From contig CALVXV010000002.1 in assembly GCA_944371685.1 (NCBI GenBank), forward strand, positions 1 through 36,050: a stretch of 36,050 bases of DNA. The letters run 5' to 3'. Each line of letters begins with the position of its first letter. Position 1 is the first letter of the stretch. Shown one piece after another: positions 15,601 to 23,622 of the stretch. The notes beneath the pieces are model-generated. The model was given only the letters and a program-made list of their open reading frames with translations, was not told where the DNA came from and ran no database searches. This DNA is from an uncultured Bacilli bacterium. Lineage in GTDB: Bacteria; Bacillota_I; Bacilli_A; RF39; UBA660. The position numbers and the translations under genes are program-made.

Positions 15601-16251
15601 GCTGGATTAGACAAAGATGGAAAAATGTGGTTATACGATGGTAGAACAGGTGAGAGATTCGATAATAGAATCAGTGTCGGCGTTATGTATATGATTAAAC
15701 TTGACCACATGGTTGACGATAAATTACATGCTAGATCAACCGGACCTTACTCACTAGTTACTCAGCAACCATTAGGTGGTAAAGCTCAATTTGGTGGTCA
15801 ACGTTTCGGAGAAATGGAAGTTTGGGCATTGTATGCATATGGTGCTGCCCACATCTTACAAGAAATGATGACCGTTAAATCAGATGATGTAACCGGTCGT
15901 GTTAAAGTTTATGAAGCACTAGTTAAAGGTGAAGATTTACCAAAACCAAGTGTTCCAGAAAGCTTTAGAGTAGTCATTAAAGAATTCCAAGCTTTAGGAC
16001 TAGATATAACCGTTTTAAATAAAGATGGTAAATTTGTCGAATTAAAAGAGTTAGAAGAAGCTGAAAAAGATTCATACGTACCAGACAGCGACTTAGAAAG
16101 TGAAATTTTAAAAGACAAAGCTCAAAATGACCAAAAAGAGCCAGAAGTTCCTAGTGAACTCGAAGAAGAATTAAATGACTTTGATGAAAATGAAGAAGAA
16201 CAAGAACCAACAGATGAAGAATTAAAAAATTTGGAAGGGGAGGATAAATAA
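12631..16251 (+). CDS. rpoB: DNA-directed RNA polymerase subunit beta
   Basis: 1206 residues. Conserved blocks include the rifampicin-pocket region around FGSSQLSQFMDQ, THKRRLSSLGPGGL, VNPSHYGRLCPVESPEGPN, GDKISGRHGNKGVVS, and the C-terminal GGKAQFGGQRFGEMEVWALYAYGAAH. The start is taken as TTG at 12631, because GGGGTGA (12619-12625) lies just before it; an in-frame GTG at 12622 is inside that site. After the conserved core there is an acidic, Glu/Asp-rich tail of about 60 residues. No intein or split is seen. The stop overlaps the rpoC start by one base. Confidence 0.97.
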   Translation: MAYKIQKINKKRERRNYGKTKNAIELSNLLEIQKKSYEWFITEGIKEVFDDIFPVESFTGNLSLEFGNYSFDEPRHTIKQCKERYTTYAAPLKVEARLFNVETGEVKEQEIYLGDMPVMTDSGAFIVNGAERVIVSQLVRSPSVYFGKEVDKKNGKVTVGTQIIPTRGTWLEFETDARDIIYVRIDRTRKVPVTTLLRAIGLSSDSDILDLFGENDYLIKTIEKDTNKNTDEALIDIHSKLRPGEPSTLESAKNQLITRFFDAFRYDLAKVGRYKFNKKLNVIDRLLGCRLAEDIKVNGEVIAQNGDIVTKELLEKLKPIFKDGYGKKEALINQELDTYGDVQIVKVYSKTNPEKVVKIIGNDQDIDIKRLTVSDIYASLSYYLNLLDGIGSFDEIDHLSNRRVRQVGELLQNQFRIGVSRIERMIRDRMSTQDIAEVTPKSLINIRPLTAAIKEFFGSSQLSQFMDQINPIAELTHKRRLSSLGPGGLSKDRAGMEVRDVNPSHYGRLCPVESPEGPNIGLITSLASYAKVNEYGFIMTPYRKIENNKLTDEIKYMTADEELEYYIAPATVKTNDKGEIIEDKVPVRYQNDNLIIEKEKIDYMDVSPQQIISITTSGIPFLEHDDGKRALMGANMQRQAIPLLEAEAPYVGTGIEAIAARDSGVVICAKADGIVDYVDARKIIIKNAKGTDTYYLEGFERSNMGTCYHQKPIVRKGDKVETGEVIADGPSTDQGEMALGKNLTIAFVNYDGYNYEDAVILNERLVNDDVFTSIHIKDYEIECRDTKLGAEEFTRDIPNVSEEARKNLDENGIIRIGTEVKDDDILVGKVTPKGMAELTSEEKLLHAIFGEKTREVRDTSLRVQHGGGGIVHDVQILTKEDSDELPAGVSKKVRVYIAQKRKIGVGDKISGRHGNKGVVSLVLPEEDMPYDKNGRTVDILLNPLGVPSRMNLGQILELHLGMAAKTLGIHVATPVFDGATRDEIIGALEEAGLDKDGKMWLYDGRTGERFDNRISVGVMYMIKLDHMVDDKLHARSTGPYSLVTQQPLGGKAQFGGQRFGEMEVWALYAYGAAHILQEMMTVKSDDVTGRVKVYEALVKGEDLPKPSVPESFRVVIKEFQALGLDITVLNKDGKFVELKELEEAEKDSYVPDSDLESEILKDKAQNDQKEPEVPSELEEELNDFDENEEEQEPTDEELKNLEGEDK

Positions 16252-19200
16252 TGGATGCAAATAGTTTTGAAGGAATAAGAATTGCCATTGCCTCACCAGA
16301 AAAAATTCGTTCATGGTCTTATGGTGAAGTAAAAAAAGCTGAAACCATGAACTATAGAACCTTAAAGCCTGAACGTGACGGACTATTTTGTGAAAAAATA
16401 TTCGGACCAACTAAGGATTTTGAATGTGCCTGCGGTAAATACAAAAGATTAAGATATAAAAATATCATCTGTGACCGTTGTGGCGTTGAAGTTACAAAAT
16501 CTAAAGTCCGTCGTGAACGTATGGGACATATTGAACTAGCTACACCAGTATCTCACATCTGGTTCTTCAAAGGTGTACCATCAAGAATGGGGCTAGTTCT
16601 TGATATGTCACCTAGAGATTTGGAAGAAGTATTATATTTCGTATCATATGTCGTTTTGGATCCAGGTGACACAACCCTTGAAAAAAAGCAAACTATCAGC
16701 GATAAAGAATATCGTAATTATTATGAAAAATATGGTAATACCTTTAGAGTTGGTATGGGTGCTGAAGCTATTAGAGAATTATTACAAGAAGTCGACTTAC
16801 AAAAAGAAGTTGACGAAATTAAAAAAGAAATTGCGGAAATTAAAGATACATCTAGTCAAAAACGCATTCGTTTAATCAAAAGATTAGATGTCTTAGATGC
16901 TTTCCTAGAATCAGGTAATCGCCCTGAGTGGATGATTTTAACTGCCCTTCCAGTTATTCCACCAGAGCTTAGACCAATGATTCAACTAGATGGTGGTAGA
17001 TTTGCTACCTCAGATTTAAACGATTTATATAGACGTGTTATTAATCGTAATAACAGACTAAAAAAACTAATTGATTTAAGCGCCCCTTCTATCATCATTC
17101 AAAATGAAAAAAGAATGTTACAAGAAGCTGTTGATGCCTTATTTGATAATGGTCGTCGTGGTAAAAATATCACTGGACCTGGTAATAGACCTTTAAAATC
17201 ATTATCAAGCATGTTAAAAGGTAAACAAGGACGTTTCCGTCAAAACCTACTTGGTAAACGTGTTGACTATTCAGGTCGTTCTGTTATCGTTGTTGGACCA
17301 TCACTTAAAATGTATGAGTGTGGTATTCCAAAAGAAATGGCCTTAGAATTATTCAAGCCACATGTTATTCATGGTTTAGTTTCTAAAGAAATTGCCAGCA
17401 ACATCAAAGCTGCTAAAAGAATGATTGAAAATCAAGATGAACGTGTATGGGATATTGTTGAAGAAGTTATTAAAGAACACCCAGTATTACTTAACCGTGC
17501 GCCAACGTTACATAGACTTGGTATCCAAGCCTTTGAACCAAAATTAATCGAAGGAAAAGCAATTAGACTTCATCCACTTGTATGTCCAGCCTTTAATGCC
17601 GACTTCGATGGCGACCAAATGGCTGTCCACGTACCAATCAGTGAAGCTGCTCAAGCTGAAGCCAGACTTTTAATGTTAGGTGCTAATAACATTTTATCAC
17701 CTAAAGATGGTTCACCAATCGCCACTCCTGGACAAGACATGGTATTGGGTAACTATTATTTAACTATGGAAAAAGCTGGCTTGGAAGGTGAAGGTAGAGT
17801 CTTTAGAAATACTGATGATGCCATTATGGCATATGAAAGAAGAGAAATTACCTTACACACACGTATTGCTTTACCAGTCAAATCATTTAAACATAAAATC
17901 TTCCCAGATAAATACATGGACAAATATTTAGTAACAACCCCTGGTAAAATAATATTCAACGAAGTATTCCCAGATACCTTCCAATATATTAACGATAGTA
18001 GTGTTGATAATGCTATTAAATGCACCCCAGCTAAATACTTTATTGATAAAGGTAAAAACATTAAAGAAGAAATTGAAAAAATGCCTTTAGTTAAAGCTTT
18101 AAACAAAGGTGCGATTGTAAGACTAATTGCCCAAATCTATAAACGTTATCACACAACTGAAACATCAGTTATGCTTGATGCCATTAAAGATTTAGGTTTC
18201 AAATATTCTACTTTATCTGGAATCAGTATCTCAATCGACGATATCAAAGAAAGTCCAATTAAAAAGGATGTTATCGCTGATGCCAATAAAAAAATCGATA
18301 CAATCACTAAACAATTTAAACGTGGTTTAATCACTGATAAAGAAAGATATGACAATGTAATTCAAACTTGGTTTGATGCCAAAGCTAAAATCTATGATGA
18401 TTTAGATAAAAGATTAAAATCCAACCCTGAATCTTCTATTACTATGATGATTGATTCTAAAGCCCGTGGTTCTATCGACCAATACGGACAAATGGCTGGT
18501 ATGCGTGGTATCATGAGTAAACCAAATGGTGATTATGTTGAAATTCCAATTTTATCTTCATTATCAGAAGGTGTTACTGTATCAGAATTCTTTACATCTA
18601 CTCACGGAACCCGTAAAGGTGCCGTTGATACAGCCTTAAAAACTGCCGATGCTGGTTATTTAACAAGAAGGTTAGTAGATGTTGTACAAGATGTCATTGT
18701 TAAAGAAGATGACTGTGGTACCGACCAAGGTGTCGTAGTCGAAGCCTTCTATAACACCGATGGTACTCCAATTGAATCACTAGAAGATAGAATTATTGGT
18801 AGATATACTAATAAGAAAATCTTACACCCAGAAACTAAAGAAGTATTATTCGATAAAGATACATATATTACTGAACAAGTTGCCGAAAAGATTATTAAAG
18901 CTGGAGTTACTAAAGTTCCAATCAGAAGCGTTCTAACATGTAAAACTGATCACGGCGTTTGCCGTAAGTGTTATGGTCGTAACTTAGCTACCGGTTCTGA
19001 AGTTGAACTTGGCGAAGCAGTTGGTATTATGGCTGCCCAATCAATCGGTGAACCTGGCACCCAACTTACCATGAGAAACTTCAACACTGGAGGAGTTGCT
19101 GGTGGAGACGATATTACTCAAGGTCTACCACGTGTTACTGAAATCTTTGAAGCCCGTAACCCTAAAGGTAAAGCCACTATTTCTGAAATTAATGGTGTTG

Positions 19201-19886
19201 TATCTAAAATTGAAGAAGATAATGGAATTTATAAAATATATGTTAAAAACGATGTTGAAACTCGTGAGCACACTTCTAACTATGGTGCAAAACTTGCTGT
19301 TGAGCAAGGTGAAGAAGTTAAAGCCGGATGGCGACTTACTCACGGTGCAATTTCACCAAAAGAATTATTAGTTGTAACTGATCCAATTACAGTACAGCAA
19401 TATATTCTATTTGAAATTCAAAAAGTATATCGTTCACAAGGTGTTGATATTTCTGATAAACACGTTGAAATTATGGCTCGTAGGATGATCTCAAAGATTA
19501 GAATTATTGATTCAGGTGATTCATTATTCTTACCAGGTACAATGGTAAATATTAATAAATTCACAGAAGAAAATAAAAAACTAATCCTAGAAGGTAAACG
19601 ACCATCAACCGGTAAACCAGTATTACTTGGTATTACTAAAGCCTCACTTGAGACTGAAAGTTTCTTATCAGCTGCCTCATTCCAAGAAACAACTAGAATC
19701 TTAACCGATGCTGCGGTTCATGGAAAAGTAGACCACTTAACCGGATTAAAAGAAAATGTTATTATTGGTAAATTAATACCAGCTGGTACAGGAGCTAAAA
19801 AATATCGTGATGTTGAATACACTTTGGAAAACGAAATGTTTAATGAGGAGCCACTAGAGGCCCTAGAACAAGAACTAATGGATTAA
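16251..19886 (+). CDS. rpoC: DNA-directed RNA polymerase subunit beta'
   Basis: 1211 residues. N-terminal zinc site Cys59, Cys61, Cys74, Cys77; the active-site magnesium motif NADFDGD at 449-455 with Asp451, 453 and 455; a second zinc cluster with CKTDHGVCRKC near residue 897; and GTQLTMRNFNTGG of the trigger-loop region. The ATG overlaps the rpoB stop (TAATG), with GGGGAGG before it, so the subunits are made in step. The end of the gene forms the 5' arm of its terminator. No large insertions are visible and the length is typical of Bacillota. Confidence 0.97.
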   Translation: MDANSFEGIRIAIASPEKIRSWSYGEVKKAETMNYRTLKPERDGLFCEKIFGPTKDFECACGKYKRLRYKNIICDRCGVEVTKSKVRRERMGHIELATPVSHIWFFKGVPSRMGLVLDMSPRDLEEVLYFVSYVVLDPGDTTLEKKQTISDKEYRNYYEKYGNTFRVGMGAEAIRELLQEVDLQKEVDEIKKEIAEIKDTSSQKRIRLIKRLDVLDAFLESGNRPEWMILTALPVIPPELRPMIQLDGGRFATSDLNDLYRRVINRNNRLKKLIDLSAPSIIIQNEKRMLQEAVDALFDNGRRGKNITGPGNRPLKSLSSMLKGKQGRFRQNLLGKRVDYSGRSVIVVGPSLKMYECGIPKEMALELFKPHVIHGLVSKEIASNIKAAKRMIENQDERVWDIVEEVIKEHPVLLNRAPTLHRLGIQAFEPKLIEGKAIRLHPLVCPAFNADFDGDQMAVHVPISEAAQAEARLLMLGANNILSPKDGSPIATPGQDMVLGNYYLTMEKAGLEGEGRVFRNTDDAIMAYERREITLHTRIALPVKSFKHKIFPDKYMDKYLVTTPGKIIFNEVFPDTFQYINDSSVDNAIKCTPAKYFIDKGKNIKEEIEKMPLVKALNKGAIVRLIAQIYKRYHTTETSVMLDAIKDLGFKYSTLSGISISIDDIKESPIKKDVIADANKKIDTITKQFKRGLITDKERYDNVIQTWFDAKAKIYDDLDKRLKSNPESSITMMIDSKARGSIDQYGQMAGMRGIMSKPNGDYVEIPILSSLSEGVTVSEFFTSTHGTRKGAVDTALKTADAGYLTRRLVDVVQDVIVKEDDCGTDQGVVVEAFYNTDGTPIESLEDRIIGRYTNKKILHPETKEVLFDKDTYITEQVAEKIIKAGVTKVPIRSVLTCKTDHGVCRKCYGRNLATGSEVELGEAVGIMAAQSIGEPGTQLTMRNFNTGGVAGGDDITQGLPRVTEIFEARNPKGKATISEINGVVSKIEEDNGIYKIYVKNDVETREHTSNYGAKLAVEQGEEVKAGWRLTHGAISPKELLVVTDPITVQQYILFEIQKVYRSQGVDISDKHVEIMARRMISKIRIIDSGDSLFLPGTMVNINKFTEENKKLILEGKRPSTGKPVLLGITKASLETESFLSAASFQETTRILTDAAVHGKVDHLTGLKENVIIGKLIPAGTGAKKYRDVEYTLENEMFNEEPLEALEQELMD

Positions 19887-19899
19887 TTAGTTCTTTTTT
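19870..19899 (+). terminator. Terminator of the rpoBC transcript
   Basis: AAGAACTAAT (19870-19879) pairs perfectly with ATTAGTTCTT (19886-19895), 6-nt loop, T tract. The 5' arm encodes the last residues of RpoC. Confidence 0.92.
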
Positions 19900-19907
19900 C
19901 TTAAAAT

Positions 19908-19937
19908 TTGACAAACAAAAAGAAAAAAGACTATAAT
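19908..19937 (+). promoter_or_regulatory. Promoter of the two small genes
   Basis: TTGACA (19908-19913), 18-bp spacer, TATAAT (19932-19937), nine bases after the rpoC terminator. Confidence 0.82.
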
Positions 19938-19970
19938 TAAAAAGAAAAAACATTCAAAGGAGGAAAAATC

Positions 19971-20273
19971 ATGGAAAGCAATCACGTCATTTTAACAATA
20001 GGGGATGAGCACTATGTCATACCAATCGTCTCATACAACCATAATCGTAGTGATGAAATAGTAAGTATGACTTTACCAGATGAAGCTAAATTAAAAACTA
20101 GTACTAACAATGTTATTATTGTAACCGGTGAATCTGATTTTATAAATGCCATATTAGAAACATCAGGAGAAAAATTTTATCAACCTGAACAAACTAAACA
20201 TGGGAAAATCATGCTTAAAAGGATAACTAAAGAAGCACCATTTAAACCATTTAGGGGAAAAGAAAATGAATAA
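19971..20273 (+). CDS. Small protein of unknown function
   Basis: 100 residues, soluble, not recognised. AAAGGAGG precedes the start and a near-consensus promoter drives it. The sequence is strand-rich at first (HVILTIGDEHYVIPIVSY) and ends basic (KRITKEAPFKPFRGKENE). It overlaps the following gene by eight bases (ATGAATAA at 20266-20273), so the two products are probably made together and may interact. No signal peptide or membrane segment is seen. Confidence 0.7.
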   Translation: MESNHVILTIGDEHYVIPIVSYNHNRSDEIVSMTLPDEAKLKTSTNNVIIVTGESDFINAILETSGEKFYQPEQTKHGKIMLKRITKEAPFKPFRGKENE

Positions 20274-20496
20274 AGAATATTATATGGAAAAAGAAGGCCT
20301 CGTTCTTTTAAAAAAAGATGCAGGGCAAATTTGGCAATATAGTTTTAAAGCTCGCGTTTGGTATAATGTTAATGAGTTAAAAGGTATAGAAAACCATCCC
20401 GAACTCGTTACCAAAATTAGTGAAGAAGAAGCACAAAATTTTATTGAACAAGTAGAAAATATGCTTGAAAATGCCAAACCTAAAAAAATAAAATAA
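20266..20496 (+). CDS. Small protein of unknown function
   Basis: 76 residues, not recognised. It is coupled to the upstream gene by an 8-base overlap, with AGGGGAAAAG as ribosome binding site. The N-terminal half looks like a small beta domain with aromatic residues (IWQYSFKARVWYNVNEL), the C-terminal half like an acidic helix ending in a Lys-rich tail. It is followed by a strong terminator, so the pair forms a two-gene unit between rpoC and smc. Confidence 0.68.
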   Translation: MNKEYYMEKEGLVLLKKDAGQIWQYSFKARVWYNVNELKGIENHPELVTKISEEEAQNFIEQVENMLENAKPKKIK

Positions 20497-20524
20497 ATTA
20501 TTTTCTAAAATAGATTTTTTTACT

Positions 20525-20555
20525 AAAAAATTCTAAGTTATTATTAGAATTTTTT
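20525..20555 (+). terminator. Terminator before smc
   Basis: AAAAAATTCTAA (20525-20536) pairs with TTAGAATTTTTT (20544-20555), 7-nt loop. Because both arms are A/T-rich it could also act on the opposite strand. Confidence 0.82.
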
Positions 20556-20565
20556 CTTGGCATAA

Positions 20566-20594
20566 TTGCGAAAAATGTCTATTTAATGTATAAT
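20566..20594 (+). promoter_or_regulatory. Promoter of smc
   Basis: TTGCGA (20566-20571), 17-bp spacer, TATAAT (20589-20594), giving a short leader of about 20 nt. Confidence 0.7.
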
Positions 20595-20620
20595 TAAAAA
20601 TAGTGTAGGGTGTGATAAAT

Positions 20621-23560
20621 ATGTATTTAAAATCATTAAAAGCCCATGGCTTTAAATCTTTTGCTGACAAAACAAATTTAGAATTCATTAATGGTATTAA
20701 TGGAATAGTTGGACCTAACGGTTCAGGAAAAAGCAACGTTGTCGATGCCATCAGATGGGTTTTAGGTGAACAATCAGTCAAATCATTAAGAGGCGATGGC
20801 ACTATGACTGATGTTATTTTTTCTGGTAGTAAATCGCGTAGTCCCATGAATATAGCCTCTGTATCATTAACCTTTGATAATCAAGATAAATACTTCCCTC
20901 TTGATTATGATGAAATCGAAATCAAAAGGCGAGTTTATAAAGATGGTACCAATGAATATTACTTAAATGGTGAAAAAATAAGATTAAAAGACTTAAACAA
21001 TCTACTTTTAGATAGTGGTATTGCCAAAGAAAGCTTTAATATTATCTCACAAGGAAAAATTGAAAGTATTATCGCCAGTAAACCAGTAGATAGAAGAATC
21101 ATCTTTGAAGAAGCCTCAGGCGTATTAAAATATAAAAGAAGAAAAGAAGAAGCCTTAAAAAAATTAGATAAAACTCATGACAACAAAAACAGAATAAATG
21201 ATATCATATCGGAATTAGAAACCAGAATAAAACCACTAGAAGAAGCTAAAAATAAAGCCTTAGAATATAATCAAGTTAAAAATAAACTAGAAAACTTAGA
21301 AATAGCCCTAATCACTGAGGACATAACTAATATAAACTTTGAATATCACACAAGTAAAAACCAAATAGATTCATTAAATGAAGAAGTCTTAAGATTAATG
21401 ACTAGTGGTAATCAAAACGAAGCTCAAATTGAAAAATTCAAAAATAGCATCTCATCATTAGATGAACAAATTAAAATTATGCAAAATAAAGTAATCGAAC
21501 TAACCGCCCTATCAGAAAGGCTAAACAGTCAAAAAAATCTAATTAAAGAAAGGCAAAATAATAAAGTTGAAGATACCAAATTACACGAAAATATCTTAAA
21601 CTTAAAAGAACGCGAATTAACAGTAACAAATAACATTTCCGCTATCAAAAACGGCATTATCCATTTAAAAGATCATCTGCACGTCCTCGAAAATAAACTA
21701 GAAAATGAAGAAAAAGCCAAAAATCAAATAAAGCTAAATAAAAACAATTTAGAATCAAAATTAACCAATTTAATTAGAGAAAAAAACAATCTCGAATTCA
21801 AAATAGAAAATTTAAAACAAAGTATAGAAAATGGTGGTGCCCTTCCACTTCCTGTTAGAAGTGTTTTAAATAATCCAAAGCTAAGAGGTATTCATAATGC
21901 TTTAGGTAACCTAATTGAAACCGATGAAAAATATTCACTAGCCATCACTACCGCCTTAGGATATAATGCCAATAATATCATCACTGACAATGAAAAATCC
22001 GCTCAAGAAGCCATCAAATATTTAAAAACTATTGGCCGGGCAACCTTTTTCCCATTAAATATAATAAAGCCTAAATATATTGACGATGACACTTTAAATA
22101 AAATTAAAAAAAGTCCAAATTATATTGATATTGCCAGCAACTTAGTCAAATATGAACCTAAATATCAAAATATCATTTTAAACCAATTAGGCAATATCAT
22201 CATAACTAAAGACCTAGATTCCGCTACATACATAAGTAGACTAATAAATAATCGTTACCGCATTGTAACCTTAGATGGTGAAATTATTCATGTCGGTGGC
22301 TCTATGACTGGCGGTAAACAAAATAAAGCCAGAAATGTCATTTCTGATAAATATGACTTAGAAAATAACCTAAAGCAAAAGGATATTTTAATAGCCAAAA
22401 TTAAAGAGATTGAAAATGAAATTAACGAAGTCGATTATAACTTAAAAGCTAAAGAAGATAAAATATATCTCTTAAATAAAGATAAAATGTTAAAAACCGA
22501 TGAAATTAATAGTCAAAACGTAAAATTAAATGAACTAAACACTAATTTAGAACAAATAACTTTTGACATCAATAGCAATAATAAACTATTAGAAGGTAGC
22601 TTATCATCCGAAGAAGAAGAAATCTTAAATAAATATTATGCATCTTTGAAAACAAAAAACGAAGCTCAAACTGAATTAGATAGTCTAATCAAAGAAAAAC
22701 AAAATTTAAATGAAACCCTAGAAGATTATGAAGCCTCATTAAAAAAAGAAAATTCATTATATACATCTAAAGCTAACGAGTTAAAAGACCTAGAAATAAA
22801 ATCCAGTAGATTAGAAGTCAAATTAGATACTCTTTTAAACACTTTAACTGACACATATAGTATGACATATGATAAAGCTAAAGAAAACTATAAACTAGAT
22901 ATATCATTTGCCGAAGCCAAAAACGAAGTAAATAAATTAAAAAGAAAAATTAAAGATCTAGGCATCGTCAACTTAACCGCTCCTGAAGAATATGAAGAAG
23001 TAAACACTAGATATACCTTCTTAAAAACACAAATAGATGATTTAAACAAAGCAGAAAATACATTACTTGAAATTATTGACGAAATGGATACTGTCATGAT
23101 CAATGAATTTCAATCGACATTCAAGATTATAAATGAAAATTTCTCTGAAACTTTTAGAGAATTGTTTAAAGGTGGTCATGCTGAACTAAAATTAACCGAT
23201 CCTAATAATCTCTTAGAAACTGGCATCGAAATTATTGCCTCACCACCGGGTAAAAAACTAAGTAGTATTACTTTATTATCAGGCGGTGAAAAAACCTTAA
23301 CGGCAATCAGTCTCTTATTTGCTATCATCAAATCTAAACCATCACCATTTTGTGTATTAGATGAAGTAGAGGCTGCTTTAGACGAAGCTAACGTTGACAC
23401 TTTCGGCAAATACGTCGAAAAATTAAAATCCAAATCACAATTTATCATTATTACTCACAAAAAGAAAACTATGGAATATGCCAATATCTTATATGGTATA
23501 ACCATGCAAGAATCAGGCGTTAGTAAACTAGTTAGTGTAAAATTAGAAGATATCGAATAA
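20621..23560 (+). CDS. smc: Chromosome partition/condensin protein SMC
   Basis: 979 residues. The N-terminal head has Walker A GPNGSGKS at 31-38 and a Q-loop region; a first coiled-coil arm runs to about 400; the hinge spans about 403-565 (ending HVGGSMTGG); a second arm runs to about 780; the C-terminal head has LSGGE at 886-890 and Walker B with Asp914-Glu915. SMC dimerises at the hinge and extrudes DNA loops with ScpA and ScpB. All ATPase motifs are present, but the protein is about 200 residues shorter than the B. subtilis homologue (near 1186 from memory), the loss being split between the two arms. The ATG at 20621 is preferred over the GTG at 20612, which belongs to the AGGGTGTGA ribosome binding site. 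Confidence 0.95.
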   Translation: MYLKSLKAHGFKSFADKTNLEFINGINGIVGPNGSGKSNVVDAIRWVLGEQSVKSLRGDGTMTDVIFSGSKSRSPMNIASVSLTFDNQDKYFPLDYDEIEIKRRVYKDGTNEYYLNGEKIRLKDLNNLLLDSGIAKESFNIISQGKIESIIASKPVDRRIIFEEASGVLKYKRRKEEALKKLDKTHDNKNRINDIISELETRIKPLEEAKNKALEYNQVKNKLENLEIALITEDITNINFEYHTSKNQIDSLNEEVLRLMTSGNQNEAQIEKFKNSISSLDEQIKIMQNKVIELTALSERLNSQKNLIKERQNNKVEDTKLHENILNLKERELTVTNNISAIKNGIIHLKDHLHVLENKLENEEKAKNQIKLNKNNLESKLTNLIREKNNLEFKIENLKQSIENGGALPLPVRSVLNNPKLRGIHNALGNLIETDEKYSLAITTALGYNANNIITDNEKSAQEAIKYLKTIGRATFFPLNIIKPKYIDDDTLNKIKKSPNYIDIASNLVKYEPKYQNIILNQLGNIIITKDLDSATYISRLINNRYRIVTLDGEIIHVGGSMTGGKQNKARNVISDKYDLENNLKQKDILIAKIKEIENEINEVDYNLKAKEDKIYLLNKDKMLKTDEINSQNVKLNELNTNLEQITFDINSNNKLLEGSLSSEEEEILNKYYASLKTKNEAQTELDSLIKEKQNLNETLEDYEASLKKENSLYTSKANELKDLEIKSSRLEVKLDTLLNTLTDTYSMTYDKAKENYKLDISFAEAKNEVNKLKRKIKDLGIVNLTAPEEYEEVNTRYTFLKTQIDDLNKAENTLLEIIDEMDTVMINEFQSTFKIINENFSETFRELFKGGHAELKLTDPNNLLETGIEIIASPPGKKLSSITLLSGGEKTLTAISLLFAIIKSKPSPFCVLDEVEAALDEANVDTFGKYVEKLKSKSQFIIITHKKKTMEYANILYGITMQESGVSKLVSVKLEDIE

Positions 23561-23574
23561 ATATCTTCTTTTTC
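23545..23574 (+). terminator. Terminator of smc
   Basis: AGAAGATAT (23545-23553) pairs with ATATCTTCT (23561-23569), 7-nt loop, T run. The 5' arm encodes the C-terminal residues of SMC. Confidence 0.82.
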
Positions 23575-23603
23575 TTTAAAAATAAGCACATTTCCTGTAT
23601 AAT
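23575..23603 (+). promoter_or_regulatory. Promoter of the ABC-F gene
   Basis: TATAAT (23598-23603) with a weak TTTAAA (23575-23580) 17 bp upstream. The leader is very short, about 13 nt. Confidence 0.6.
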
Positions 23604-23622
23604 GTATAAAAGGTGATGAAAA

